From the NCBI GenBank assembly GCA_938003515.1, contig CALKYL010000281.1, positions 1-15,265 of the forward strand: DNA of 15,265 bases. Reading direction: 5' to 3'. The notes beneath the pieces were generated by a model. That model ran no database searches, was not told where the DNA came from, and saw nothing but the letters and a program-made list of their open reading frames with translations. The first letter of the stretch is position 1. Each line of letters begins with the position of its first letter. The stretch comes from an uncultured bacterium (GTDB lineage Bacteria; Planctomycetota; UBA1135; UBA2386). Positions 1 through 7,051 of the stretch are shown piece after piece. Both the position numbers and the translations under genes were made by a program.

Positions 1-25
1 CGACCGCGCGCGGGTTGGTCGGAGC

Positions 26-50
26 GGGAGCGCGGGGGAGGGGCAGGGGG
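26..50 (+). other. G-run cluster fitting a G-quadruplex motif
   Basis: Four runs of three or more G (26-28, 34-38, 40-43, 46-50) are separated by loops of 5, 1 and 2 bases. This fits the standard G3+N1-7 quadruplex pattern. It lies about 45 bp upstream of the predicted -35 box of the ribosomal operon. The pattern is seen directly. That it folds, or affects transcription, is inference, and G runs are common by chance in a genome this GC-rich. Confidence 0.4.
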
Positions 51-93
51 CCGGCGCGCGCTGCGATCGGGGAGAAATTGTCAACCGGTGCGC

Positions 94-122
94 TTGACCG
101 TCCGACCGGGCGTCGCTACTCT
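94..122 (+). promoter_or_regulatory. Predicted sigma-70-type promoter of the ribosomal operon
   Basis: TTGACC at 94-99 matches the -35 consensus at five of six positions. TACTCT at 117-122 keeps the three most conserved -10 positions (T, A and final T). The spacer is exactly 17 bp. The element sits in the least GC-rich part of the leader, just after a GAAATTGTC stretch. Transcription would start near 128-130, giving a leader of about 170 nt before rpsJ. A 5-bp inverted repeat, GTCAA (80-84) and TTGAC (94-98), overlaps the -35 box and could be an operator, but it is short. Confidence 0.6.
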
Positions 123-128
123 GTCCGC

Positions 129-297
129 CCGCCTGTGCCCCAGGGAGCACACGTCTTCGTGTAACCCCTTGCCGCACAGTGGGTTATGAGGCCCGAACGG
201 CCGGACGACGGCGCGTCCTCGAACCCTACTGTCTGCCTAACCCACTTCTACGGATCGTCTTCCGTCTGCCCGGCGACGGCGTCCGTCTCGACACGTC
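129..297 (+). promoter_or_regulatory. S10 operon leader RNA with alternative stems
   Basis: This untranslated stretch between the predicted start of transcription and rpsJ holds several inverted repeats. AGTGGGTTA (178-186) pairs perfectly with TAACCCACT (238-246), extended by GGC/GCC (190-192 with 235-237) after a 3-nt bulge. Inside it is a hairpin, GGACG/CGTCC (203-207 with 214-218, 6-nt loop). The segment GGGTTA (181-186) can instead pair with TAACCC at 162-167, so the two folds exclude each other. A further hairpin, GACGG/CCGTC (275-287), ends 10 nt before the rpsJ start codon. In E. coli the S10 leader is the target of L4 autoregulation; a similar job here is inference. Confidence 0.45.
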
Positions 298-606
298 ATG
301 CAAGAGCGAATCCAGATCCGGATGGAGGCCTACGACCACGAGGCCCTCGACCAGGCGTCCCTCGACATCGTCGAGACGAGCAAGCGCACGGGTGCCCGGG
401 TCGCCGGTCCGGTGCCGCTGCCGACGCGCATCGAGCGCTACACGGTGCTGCGCTCGCCCCACGTCGACAAGAAGAGCCGGGAGCAGTTCGAGGTGCGCAC
501 GCACAAGCGCCTGATCTACATCAGCGAGCCGACGACGAAGACCGTCGACGCGCTCAGCAAGCTCAACATGCCCGCGGGCGTGGACATCCGCATCAAGGCC
601 TGCTGA
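298..606 (+). CDS. rpsJ: Small ribosomal subunit protein S10
   Basis: S10 of the 30S head; in many bacteria it also takes part in transcription antitermination as NusE. The 102-residue length is normal. The family signature is clear: [19 protein letters not shown] in the middle, then [13 protein letters not shown], ending with [13 protein letters not shown]. The start ATG at 298 gives the usual short N-terminus. There is no purine-rich Shine-Dalgarno sequence in the 20 bases before it. It is the first gene after the promoter, as in a classical S10 operon. The stop codon lies within the first unit of a 14-bp tandem repeat, and the next gene is rplD rather than the expected rplC. Confidence 0.97.
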   Translation: MQERIQIRMEAYDHEALDQASLDIVETSKRTGARVAGPVPLPTRIERYTVLRSPHVDKKSREQFEVRTHKRLIYISEPTTKTVDALSKLNMPAGVDIRIKAC

Positions 607-639
607 TTCGGGCCTGCTGATTCGGGCCTGCTGATTCGG
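597..639 (+). repeat. 14-bp tandem repeat, three copies, over the rpsJ stop
   Basis: The unit GGCCTGCTGATTCG occurs three times in perfect head-to-tail order (597-610, 611-624, 625-638), plus one more matching base. The first copy contains the last codons and TGA stop of rpsJ. Because 14 is not a multiple of three, the three TGA triplets (604, 618, 632) fall in all three forward frames, so any readthrough stops here. The array occupies the place where rplC would normally start. Confidence 0.9.
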
Positions 640-691
640 CGCCGCGGATCCGTCCACCACCGGACACGAACTGAACCCCCCCCGACGCACA

Positions 692-1339
692 ATGGTCGAC
701 GTCAAGGTACTCAAGGGCGGCTCGGTGGCGACGAAGGACGTCGACCCGGGCGCGTTCGGCGCGAAGGTGCTGGGCCGCACGCTGAAGGACGCGATCGTCA
801 TGTACGAGGCGAACGCGCGTCAGGGCACCGTCCAGGCGCGCTCGCGCTCCATGGTGCGCGGCGGCAACAAGAAGCTGTGGCCGCAGAAGCACACCGGCCG
901 CGCCCGCATGGGCACGACCAAGTCGCCGCTGTGGCCGGGCGGCGGTCGCATCCACCCGCCGGCGCCGCGCGACCACTCCTACAAGATGCCGAAGAAGGCG
1001 CGGCGCGTGGCGCTGCGCAACGCCATCTTCACGAAGTTCCGCGACGGCGAGGTCGCGATCGCCGAGGGGTGGCCGACGGACAAGCCGAGCACGCGCTCGG
1101 CGGTCAAGATCCTGGAGCAGCTGGGCATGACGGGCAGCGCGACGGTCGTCACCGAAGGCCTCGACCGCAACCTCTACCTGTCGCTGCGCAACGTGCCGCT
1201 CGTCGACGTCGCCCGGCTCGACGACCTGAACGCGCGCCAGGTGCTGCTGCGCCGCTACCTGGTGCTGACGCCCGCCGCGTTCGAGGCGCTCGAGCGCCGC
1301 TTCGCCCGTTCGGCCGGCGACGAGAAGAGGGAGTCCTGA
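692..1339 (+). CDS. rplD: Large ribosomal subunit protein L4
   Basis: L4 of the 50S subunit, whose extended loop lines the exit tunnel; in E. coli it also represses the S10 operon. The protein has 215 residues, within the usual 200-210 range plus a little. The tunnel-loop signature is visible near residues 46-90: RSMVRGGNKKLWPQKHTGRARMG, followed by SPLWPGGGRIHPPAPRD and the SYKMPKKARRVAL block. The C-terminal half carries the usual ARQVLLRRYLVLT segment. The gene follows rpsJ after an 85-bp spacer and has no clear Shine-Dalgarno sequence; an eight-C run (676-683) lies just upstream. It ends one base before rplW. If L4 feedback exists here, the leader at 129-297 is the candidate target. Confidence 0.95.
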   Translation: MVDVKVLKGGSVATKDVDPGAFGAKVLGRTLKDAIVMYEANARQGTVQARSRSMVRGGNKKLWPQKHTGRARMGTTKSPLWPGGGRIHPPAPRDHSYKMPKKARRVALRNAIFTKFRDGEVAIAEGWPTDKPSTRSAVKILEQLGMTGSATVVTEGLDRNLYLSLRNVPLVDVARLDDLNARQVLLRRYLVLTPAAFEALERRFARSAGDEKRES

Positions 1340-1340
1340 C

Positions 1341-1631
1341 ATGGTCAATCCCCAGCAGTTCTACGGCGTCGTGCGCCGCCCGATCGTGACCGAGAAGTCG
1401 ACGGTGCTGCAGGGCCTGCGCAACCAGTTCACCTTCGAGGTCCAGAAGTCGGCCACCAAGATCGAGGTGAAGAAGGCGATCGAGACGCTGTTCTCGGTCA
1501 AGGTCGTCGCCGTCAACGTGATCACGATGCCCGCCAAGCGGCGGCGCGTCTTCGGCCGCCCGGGCCACACGCCGGCCTGGAAGAAGGCAGTCGTCACCCT
1601 CCAGCAGGGCGACTCGATCGACATCAACTGA
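1341..1631 (+). CDS. rplW: Large ribosomal subunit protein L23
   Basis: L23 sits at the tunnel exit and docks trigger factor, SRP and the SecY channel. The protein is 96 residues, the family norm. Recognisable parts are the N-terminal RRPIVTEKST, the central FTFEVQKSATKIEVKKAIE and the VVAVNVITMPAKRRRVFGR loop, which matches the usual V-x-V-N-T-x-x-x-x-G-K/R region. It starts one base after the rplD stop with a good AGGGAG ribosome-binding site inside the end of rplD, so the two are likely translationally coupled. Confidence 0.96.
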   Translation: MVNPQQFYGVVRRPIVTEKSTVLQGLRNQFTFEVQKSATKIEVKKAIETLFSVKVVAVNVITMPAKRRRVFGRPGHTPAWKKAVVTLQQGDSIDIN

Positions 1632-1649
1632 TCCCGCGCAGGAGCCGCC

Positions 1650-2510
1650 ATGCCAGTCAAAGTCTACAAGCCGACCTCCGCCGGACGGCGCAACTCGTCG
1701 GTGCTCGACTTCAGCCACCTGACGAAGGGCAAGCGGCGCGAGAAGTCGCTGACGGAGCGCCTGCCGGACCGCGCGGGCCGCAACGCGCACGGCCACATCA
1801 CGAGCCGATTCCGCGGCGGCGGCGCGCGGCGCATGTACCGCAAGGTCGACTTCCGCCGCGACAAGGACGGCGTGCCGGCGACCGTCAAGGCGATCGAGTA
1901 CGACCCGAACCGCACGGCCGACATCGCGCTGCTCTTCTACGCCGACGGCGAGAAGCGCTACATGCTGGCGCCGAAGGGGCTGAAGGTGGGCGCCAAGGTC
2001 ATGTCGGGCGCGAAGTGCGAGCCCGACGTCGGCAACTGCATGCCGCTCGACGCGATCCCGCTCGGCCTGTCGGTGCACAACGTCGAGCTGCAGCCCGGCA
2101 AGGGCGGCCAGCTCGCGCGCTCGGCGGGCAACTCGTGCCAGCTGCTGGCCCGCGAGGGCGACTACGCGACGCTCGTCCTGCCGTCCGGCGAGATGCGCAA
2201 GGTGCCCGTGCGCTGCCGCGCGACGATCGGCGAGATCGGCAACAGCGACTGGCAGAACGTGCGCTGGGGCAAGGCCGGCCGCGTGCGCCACATGGGCCGC
2301 CGCCCGCACAACCGCGGCACGTCGATGAACCCGGTCGCGCACCCGATGGGTGGCGGCGAGGGTCGCACCGGCGGTGGCCGTCACCCGGTTTCGCCGAAGG
2401 GCCGCCTCGCCAAGGGCGGCAAGACGCGCCGCGGCAAGGCGCGCAGCAACCAGTTCATCCTGCGCCGGCGCTCGCCGGGCAAGCACGTCGCCGTCGGCAG
2501 TGGTAGCTGA
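1650..2510 (+). CDS. rplB: Large ribosomal subunit protein L2
   Basis: L2 binds 23S rRNA near the peptidyl-transferase centre and forms an inter-subunit bridge. The length of 286 residues is close to the usual 273-280. The N-terminal RNA-binding part has [19 protein letters not shown] and [20 protein letters not shown]. The C-terminal part has the family hallmark [20 protein letters not shown], followed by [14 protein letters not shown], including the histidine of the HPMGGGEG loop. The start ATG at 1650 follows an AGGAG site at a normal distance. It lies 18 bp after rplW and 17 bp before rpsS. Confidence 0.97.
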   Translation: MPVKVYKPTSAGRRNSSVLDFSHLTKGKRREKSLTERLPDRAGRNAHGHITSRFRGGGARRMYRKVDFRRDKDGVPATVKAIEYDPNRTADIALLFYADGEKRYMLAPKGLKVGAKVMSGAKCEPDVGNCMPLDAIPLGLSVHNVELQPGKGGQLARSAGNSCQLLAREGDYATLVLPSGEMRKVPVRCRATIGEIGNSDWQNVRWGKAGRVRHMGRRPHNRGTSMNPVAHPMGGGEGRTGGGRHPVSPKGRLAKGGKTRRGKARSNQFILRRRSPGKHVAVGSGS

Positions 2511-2527
2511 CCGCTAGGAGATCCGCG

Positions 2528-2797
2528 ATGAGTCGCAGCATCCACAAGGGCCCGTTCGTCCACCCGAAGCTGATGAAGAAGGTGGAGGCCCAGAACGCGA
2601 AGGGCACGAAGGAGCCGATCCAGACGTGGTCGCGCGCCAGCGTGATCCTGCCCGAGTTCGTCGGCCACACGTTCAACGTGCACAACGGCCGGGCCTTCCT
2701 GAAGGTCTACGTCACCGAGGACATGGTCGGCCACCGCCTCGGCGAGTTCGCGCCCACGCGCACGTTCCGCGGCCACGCGAAGAAGGAAGGCAAATGA
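2528..2797 (+). CDS. rpsS: Small ribosomal subunit protein S19
   Basis: S19 forms part of the 30S head with S13 and contacts the A-site region. It has 89 residues, typical for the family. Motifs seen are [19 protein letters not shown] at the N-terminus, [19 protein letters not shown] in the middle and [15 protein letters not shown] near the end. An AGGAG site precedes the ATG. Its stop overlaps the rplV start as ATGA, a 4-bp overlap that suggests coupled translation. Confidence 0.97.
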   Translation: MSRSIHKGPFVHPKLMKKVEAQNAKGTKEPIQTWSRASVILPEFVGHTFNVHNGRAFLKVYVTEDMVGHRLGEFAPTRTFRGHAKKEGK

Positions 2798-3219
2798 GCT
2801 TCGAGACGCGAGCTGTGCACCGCGGCGCGAGGATGGGGGTCGACAAGGCCCGCCTGGTGCTCGGTCTGATCCGCGGTCGGTCGGCCAACGCGGCGCTCGA
2901 CGAGCTGCGCCACGACAAGCACCGCGCCGCGCGCGCCGTCTACAAGGTGCTGGCGTCGGCGGTCGCGAACGCGCTGCAGAACCCCTCGGTGCGCCCGAAC
3001 CGCCTCGTCGTCTCGCGCACGTTCGCGCAGGACGGGCCGCCGCTGCCGGGCGGCATGCGCGTGCGTCCGGGACCGCAGGGTCGCGCGATGCCGATCAAGC
3101 GCCGCACCTGCCACATCCACGTCCACGTCGCCGACCCCGAGGCGACCGACCCGCGCGACGAGCGCGGCGCCGCGGCCGCGGCGCCCGCCGAGCCGGCTGC
3201 AGCCGGGGGCGAGGAGTAG
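2794..3219 (+). CDS. rplV: Large ribosomal subunit protein L22
   Basis: L22 spans the large subunit and its loop lines the exit tunnel next to L4. The 141 residues from the ATG at 2794 include the usual core of about 110 residues: [20 protein letters not shown] near the N-terminus, [13 protein letters not shown] in the middle and [19 protein letters not shown] near the end of the core. The last 25 or so residues form an Ala/Glu/Pro-rich tail beyond the normal end. The chosen start overlaps the rpsS stop by 4 bp and has AAGGAAGG upstream; a longer open frame reaching back to 2626 only reads through rpsS in another frame. Three bases separate it from rpsC. Confidence 0.95.
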   Translation: MSFETRAVHRGARMGVDKARLVLGLIRGRSANAALDELRHDKHRAARAVYKVLASAVANALQNPSVRPNRLVVSRTFAQDGPPLPGGMRVRPGPQGRAMPIKRRTCHIHVHVADPEATDPRDERGAAAAAPAEPAAAGGEE

Positions 3220-3222
3220 AAC

Positions 3223-3909
3223 GTGGGCCAGAAGATCCATCCCCCCGGGTCCCGCATCGCGGTCACCGAGCCCTGGCGCTCCCGCTGGTACGCGACCAAG
3301 CGCGACTTCGCCAAGAACCTGCTCGAGGACCAGAAGATCCGCCGCTTCATCAAGAAGGAGTGGCAGTTCGCGGCGATCCCGAAGGTCGAGATCGAGCGCG
3401 CGGGTGAGCTGATCACCGTGTTCGTGCACACCGCCCGTCCGGGCGTGCTGATCGGCAAGAAGGGCACCAAGGTCGACGAGTTCCGCCAGGAGCTCGAGAA
3501 GCTGACCAGCAAGCCGGTGCGCATGAAGATCATCGAGATCCACCGGCCGGAGGTCGAGGCGAACCTCGTCGCCGAGGCGGTCGCCGAGCAGCTCGGCAAG
3601 CGCATCAACTACCGCCGCGCCCTGAAGAAGGTCGCGGAGGCGTCGATCGCCGCGGGCGCGAAGGGCATCAAGATCCGCGTCGCCGGCCGCCTGCAGGGCG
3701 CGGAGATGTCGCGCGTCGGCAACTTCCGCAAGGGCCGCGTGCCGTGCGGCACGCTCCGCGCGCAGGTCGACTACGGCTTCGCGATGGCCCACACCAAGTC
3801 CGGCTCGCTCGGGTGCAAGGTCTGGATCTTCAAGGGCGAGTACGGGCCCGGCGAGACCACCAAGGGACTGCTCCCGGTCCGCAGCGCCAGCGACCGAGCG
3901 AACGCCTGA
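3223..3909 (+). CDS. rpsC: Small ribosomal subunit protein S3
   Basis: S3 lines the mRNA entry channel of the 30S subunit. It has 228 residues and starts at a GTG with GAGGAG a few bases upstream. The N-terminus reads MGQKIHPPGSRI, the KH RNA-binding loop GKKG lies at about residues 78-81, and the C-terminal domain has GRLQGAEMSRVGNFRKGRVP and DYGFAMAHTKSGSLGCKVWI. The WRSRWYATKRDF segment near residues 18-29 resembles S3 of Planctomycetota from memory. The gene starts 3 bp after rplV. Confidence 0.96.
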   Translation: MGQKIHPPGSRIAVTEPWRSRWYATKRDFAKNLLEDQKIRRFIKKEWQFAAIPKVEIERAGELITVFVHTARPGVLIGKKGTKVDEFRQELEKLTSKPVRMKIIEIHRPEVEANLVAEAVAEQLGKRINYRRALKKVAEASIAAGAKGIKIRVAGRLQGAEMSRVGNFRKGRVPCGTLRAQVDYGFAMAHTKSGSLGCKVWIFKGEYGPGETTKGLLPVRSASDRANA

Positions 3910-3949
3910 TCGACCCCGAACTCGCGAACCACCCCAACGGAGCTCCACC

Positions 3950-4360
3950 ATGTTGATGCCCAAGAGGACCAAGTGGCGCAAGCAGATGCGCGGCAAGATC
4001 CGCGGCGAAGCGACGCGCGGCAACGAGGTCGCGTTCGGCGAGTACGGTCTGCAGGCGCTCGAGCCGGGCTGGATCCCGGCGCGCGTCATCGAGGCCGGCC
4101 GCATCGCCGCGGGACGCAACGCGCCCGAGGGCAAGCTGTGGATCCGCATCTTCCCGCACAAGTCGATCAGCAAGAAGCCCGCCGAGACCCGTCAGGGCAC
4201 CGGCAAGGGTGACGTCGAGTACTGGGCCGCGGTCGTCAAGCCCGGCACGATCCTCTACGAGATCGACGGCGTCACCGAAGCGGTCGCGAAGCGCGCCTTC
4301 AACCGCATCGCGCACAAGCTGCCCGTCAAGGTCCGCCTCGTGCGGCGCCGCCACGCCTGA
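3950..4360 (+). CDS. rplP: Large ribosomal subunit protein L16
   Basis: L16 helps organise the A-tRNA site of the 50S subunit. The 136-residue length is standard. It begins MLMPKRTKWRKQMRGK, and carries GNEVAFGEYGLQALEPGWI, RIFPHKSISKKPAETRQGTG and KGDVEYWAAVVKPGTILYEI. The ATG at 3950 is preferred over the one at 3956 because family members commonly begin MLxPKR and a GGAG site lies upstream. Its TGA stop overlaps the first copy of a 15-bp tandem repeat. Confidence 0.97.
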   Translation: MLMPKRTKWRKQMRGKIRGEATRGNEVAFGEYGLQALEPGWIPARVIEAGRIAAGRNAPEGKLWIRIFPHKSISKKPAETRQGTGKGDVEYWAAVVKPGTILYEIDGVTEAVAKRAFNRIAHKLPVKVRLVRRRHA

Positions 4361-4403
4361 GCCCACCCGAGTCGAGCCCACCCGAGTCGAGCCCACCCGA
4401 GTC
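4359..4403 (+). repeat. 15-bp tandem repeat, three perfect copies, between rplP and rpmC
   Basis: The unit GAGCCCACCCGAGTC occurs three times without mismatch (4359-4373, 4374-4388, 4389-4403). The first copy begins on the last two bases of the rplP stop codon, and the third ends directly against the ATG of rpmC. The array therefore is the whole spacer, and it contains no normal Shine-Dalgarno sequence. In the rpmC frame it would read (EPTRV)3, but there is no start codon for that frame in or near the array. Confidence 0.93.
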
Positions 4404-4646
4404 ATGAACAAGCCGATCGAAGACATCCGTGGCACGGACACAGCCGAGCTGCGCGGCCGGCTGGCCGACCTGCGCAAGGAGCAGTTCGAGCTGCGCTTCC
4501 ACGGCGCCGGCGACGGCTCCGGGGCGACGCGCACCCGCGTGGTGCGCCGCACCATCGCACGCATCCTGACGATCCTCGGCGAGCGCGAGCGCGCGGCCGC
4601 CGCGGGCGCCCACGTCGGCGGCAAGCCGAGCGGAGACACAGCATGA
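4404..4646 (+). CDS. rpmC: Large ribosomal subunit protein L29
   Basis: L29 lies beside L23 at the tunnel exit. The 80 residues from the ATG at 4404 are slightly longer than the usual 60-70. The family core is visible as TAELRGRLADLRKEQFELRF, followed by RVVRRTIARILTILGER; a short Gly/Ala-rich tail ends the protein. The start was chosen because upstream codons only read the 15-bp tandem repeat and the end of rplP in another frame. No Shine-Dalgarno sequence is present. The stop overlaps the rpsQ start as ATGA. Confidence 0.92.
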   Translation: MNKPIEDIRGTDTAELRGRLADLRKEQFELRFHGAGDGSGATRTRVVRRTIARILTILGERERAAAAGAHVGGKPSGDTA

Positions 4647-4972
4647 GCACCAGCCAACCCGGCCAGAACCCCGAACCCGGCCACCAGCCCGGCGGCGCCG
4701 CGGGCGCCTCGGCCAAGCCGCGACGCAGCCGCAAGGTCATGCGCGGCGTGGTCACGTCCAACAAGATGCAGAAGACCCTGGTCGTCCAGGTCGACCGCAA
4801 GGTGCGCCACCCCGTCTACGAGAAGTTCGTGTCGAAGCGCACCAAGCTCTACGCCCACGACGAGAAGGGCGAAGCCGGCATCGGCGACGTCGTCGAGGTC
4901 GCGCAGACGCGTCCGATGAGCAAGCTCAAGGCCTGGCGCCTGGTGCGCATCGTGCGGAAGGCGACGGTCTGA
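4643..4972 (+). CDS. rpsQ: Small ribosomal subunit protein S17 with N-terminal extension
   Basis: S17 is an OB-fold protein binding 16S rRNA early in assembly. The S17 core runs from about residue 28: RRSRKVMRGVVTSNKMQKTL, then VDRKVRHPVYEKFV, KLYAHDEKGEAGIGDVVEV and TRPMSKLKAWRLVRIV. The first 27 residues or so are a Gln/Pro/Gly/Ala-rich, probably disordered extension. The total of 109 residues compares with about 85 usually. The ATG at 4643 overlaps the rpmC stop and has GGAG upstream, which supports the long form; the next in-frame ATG (codon 33) is already within the conserved core. Confidence 0.94.
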   Translation: MSTSQPGQNPEPGHQPGGAAGASAKPRRSRKVMRGVVTSNKMQKTLVVQVDRKVRHPVYEKFVSKRTKLYAHDEKGEAGIGDVVEVAQTRPMSKLKAWRLVRIVRKATV

Positions 4973-5037
4973 AGCAGTAGCCGCAGCGAGCCCGCCAGCG
5001 ACAGCAACCCCAGTCCTCCCCCTCCCGAGAGCACGTC

Positions 5038-5406
5038 ATGATCCAGGAAATGTCCATGCTCGATGTGGCCGACAACACCGGCGCCAAGCGCGCCATGTGT
5101 GTCAAGGTCCTCGGTGGCAGCAAGCGGCGCTACGCGTCGGTCGGGGACGTCATCGTCGCCGTCGTCAAGAAGGCGCTGCCCGCCGGAGAGGTGAAGGAGC
5201 ACGAGGTCGTCAAGGGCGTGGTCGTGCGCACGTCGAAGGCCGTGCGGCGCAGCGACGGTTCGTACATCAAGTTCGACCGCAACGCGCTCGTGGTGATCGA
5301 CAAGGAAGGCAATCCGCGCGGCACCCGCATCTTCGGCGCGGTCGCCCGCGAGCTGCGCGACCGCAACTTCATGAAGATCGTCTCGCTCGCGGAGGAGGTC
5401 GTCTGA
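5038..5406 (+). CDS. rplN: Large ribosomal subunit protein L14
   Basis: L14 forms inter-subunit bridges with 16S rRNA and binds the silencing factor RsfS. The 122 residues match the family exactly. It begins [20 protein letters not shown], continues [20 protein letters not shown], and has [20 protein letters not shown] near the end. A 65-bp pyrimidine-rich spacer separates it from rpsQ, the boundary between the S10 and spc blocks; only a weak GAGAG precedes the start. Its stop overlaps the next ATG by one base (TGATG). Confidence 0.97.
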   Translation: MIQEMSMLDVADNTGAKRAMCVKVLGGSKRRYASVGDVIVAVVKKALPAGEVKEHEVVKGVVVRTSKAVRRSDGSYIKFDRNALVVIDKEGNPRGTRIFGAVARELRDRNFMKIVSLAEEVV

Positions 5407-5753
5407 TGCTGTTCAACAAGCCGAAGCCGCGGCGCCGCTCGCTGCACGTCAAGAAGGGCGACAGGGTCGTCGTCACGACCGGCCAGTACAAGTCCGACGA
5501 ACCCCGCGAGGTGCTCAAGGTCGACGCCGACGAGCAGCGCGTGATCGTCGCCGGCGTCAACATGCGCTGGAAGCACCAGCGGCGCTCGCAGCAGAACCCC
5601 AAGGGCGGGCGCGTGCAGATGGAGCAGCCGATCGCCATCAGCAACGTGCTGCTGTTCAGCGAGAAGCTGGGCAAGGGCACGCGCACGAGGATCGAACTCG
5701 TCGACGGCAAGAAGGTCCGCGTCGGCGTGCGCTGTGGGACCAGGTTCGACTGA
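5406..5753 (+). CDS. rplX: Large ribosomal subunit protein L24
   Basis: L24 starts 50S assembly and sits near the tunnel exit. It has 115 residues from the ATG at 5406, which overlaps the rplN stop by one base and has GAGGAGG upstream. The KOW motif is at about residues 14-50: [20 protein letters not shown], then [14 protein letters not shown]. The usual [18 protein letters not shown] follows. A longer frame upstream reads through rplN in another frame and is rejected. Confidence 0.95.
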   Translation: MLFNKPKPRRRSLHVKKGDRVVVTTGQYKSDEPREVLKVDADEQRVIVAGVNMRWKHQRRSQQNPKGGRVQMEQPIAISNVLLFSEKLGKGTRTRIELVDGKKVRVGVRCGTRFD

Positions 5754-5779
5754 GGCCGGACGGCCACCGAGGCAACACG

Positions 5780-6361
5780 ATGACGAGCACCGAAACCCCC
5801 GCCGGAAAGCCCGAGGCGCGCGAACTGCCGCGTCGGCTCAAGCTCTATCGCGAGAAGGTCGTCGAGGCGCTGCGCTCGGAGTTCGGATACTCGAACCCGA
5901 TGATGGTGCCGCGGCTGACGAAGGTCGTGATCAACATGGGCGTCGGCCGCGCGGTCGAGAACAAGAACCGCATGGACGCTGCCGCCAAGGACCTGACCGC
6001 GATCGCCGGCCAGAAGCCGATGATCCGCAAGGCCCGCGTGGCGGTGTCGGGCTTCCGGCTCCGCGAGGGCTACCAGGTCGGCGTCGCCGTCACCCTGCGC
6101 GGCGCGCGCATGTGGGAGTTCGTCGACCGCCTGATCACGCTGGCGATCCCGCGCATCCGCGACTTCCGCGGGCTGCCGACCAAGCTCGACGGCCGCGGCA
6201 ACTACAGCATGGGACTCTCCGAGCAGAGCGTCTTCCCGGAGATCCAGCTCGACAAGGTCGAGTTCGTCCAGGGCATGGACATCACGTTCGTCACGACCGC
6301 CAGGACCGACAAGGAAGGACTGGCGCTGCTGACGCACCTCGGCATGCCGTTCCGCAAGTAG
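5780..6361 (+). CDS. rplE: Large ribosomal subunit protein L5
   Basis: L5 binds 5S rRNA in the central protuberance. It has 193 residues against about 180 usually, the extra being a short N-terminal stretch before [13 protein letters not shown]. Family motifs are [40 protein letters not shown], the [18 protein letters not shown] segment and the C-terminal [24 protein letters not shown] lies upstream of the ATG. It follows rplX by 26 bp. Confidence 0.96.
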   Translation: MTSTETPAGKPEARELPRRLKLYREKVVEALRSEFGYSNPMMVPRLTKVVINMGVGRAVENKNRMDAAAKDLTAIAGQKPMIRKARVAVSGFRLREGYQVGVAVTLRGARMWEFVDRLITLAIPRIRDFRGLPTKLDGRGNYSMGLSEQSVFPEIQLDKVEFVQGMDITFVTTARTDKEGLALLTHLGMPFRK

Positions 6362-6404
6362 GGCTCGCCCACGACCACTCGCCCCCAACCGATCGCACAC
6401 AGAT

Positions 6405-6590
6405 ATGGCCAAGAAGTGTCTGAGGGTCAAACAGCAGCGCAAGCCGAAGTTCTCGACTCGGCGCTACAACCGCTGCCAGCTCTGCGGCCGTCCGCGGGCC
6501 TACTACCGCAAGTTCGGCATCTGCCGCTGCTGTTTCCGTCAACTCGCGCTGCAGGGAGAGATCCCGGGCGTGCGCAAGGCCTCGTGGTAG
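6405..6590 (+). CDS. rpsN: Small ribosomal subunit protein S14, zinc-binding short form
   Basis: S14 of the 30S head. The 61-residue length and the four cysteines C24, C27, C40 and C43 (CxxC-x12-CxxC) identify the short, zinc-binding type. The C-terminus has the typical [18 protein letters not shown] ending. There is an additional cysteine at 42. No Shine-Dalgarno sequence is visible before the ATG (spacer 43 bp after rplE). The gene is in its standard place between rplE and rpsH. Confidence 0.96.
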   Translation: MAKKCLRVKQQRKPKFSTRRYNRCQLCGRPRAYYRKFGICRCCFRQLALQGEIPGVRKASW

Positions 6591-6603
6591 GAGATCCGAC
6601 GCC

Positions 6604-6999
6604 ATGATGACCGATCCGATCGCCGACATGCTGACGCGCATGCGCAACGCGCTGATGAGCGGCGCCACGAACTGCGTGGTGCCGGGCAGCCGCCTCAAGG
6701 TCGCCATCCTCGACACGCTGAAGCGCGAAGGCTTCATCGACCGCTACGACGTCGCCGCGAACGGCGCGCGGTCGGCCATCAACATCGAGTTCCGCTACGG
6801 ACCGGACGGTGAGCGCGTGATCACGTCGCTGGCCCGGTTCAGCAAGCCGGGCTGCCGCCGCTACCGCTCGTGCAAGGAGCTGCCCAAGGTGCGCGGCGGC
6901 CTCGGCATCGCGGTCGTCTCGACCAACCAGGGCGTGCTCTCGGACCGCGAGTGCCGGCAGCGCCGCGTCGGCGGCGAGGTGCTCTGCACGGTCGACTGA
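6604..6999 (+). CDS. rpsH: Small ribosomal subunit protein S8
   Basis: S8 binds the central domain of 16S rRNA and, in E. coli, represses the spc operon. It has 131 residues. It starts MMTDPIADMLTRMRNA, and ends with the family block GGLGIAVVSTNQGVLSDREC followed by VGGEVLCTVD. Two adjacent ATG codons (6604 and 6607) could start it; both are reachable from the AGGAG site upstream and differ by one residue. It is 13 bp after rpsN and 52 bp before rplF. Confidence 0.96.
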   Translation: MMTDPIADMLTRMRNALMSGATNCVVPGSRLKVAILDTLKREGFIDRYDVAANGARSAINIEFRYGPDGERVITSLARFSKPGCRRYRSCKELPKVRGGLGIAVVSTNQGVLSDRECRQRRVGGEVLCTVD

Positions 7000-7051
7000 C
7001 CCCGCAGGCTCGCGAACGAAACGCACAAGACAGACCCACCCAGGATCGACG

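Noticed and set aside
1..93. The tail of an upstream gene, since two forward frames stay open from the window edge.
   Set aside because: Neither translation resembles a known protein, the sequence is G-rich and repetitive, and there are too few codons to support a call.
597..639. A CRISPR array or attachment site at the tandem repeat after rpsJ.
   Set aside because: The units are directly adjacent without spacers, only 14 bp long, and no integrase, cas gene or tRNA lies nearby.
2707..4173. A 488-codon minus-strand open frame opposite rplV, rpsC and rplP, and similar ones at 1149-2486 and 8965-10200.
   Set aside because: These are GC-driven shadows of well-conserved plus-strand genes, with low-complexity translations and no family motifs.
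4359..4403. Possible N-terminal extension of L29 as (EPTRV)3.
   Set aside because: No start codon exists for this frame in or just upstream of the repeat, and L29 proteins normally begin near the chosen ATG.
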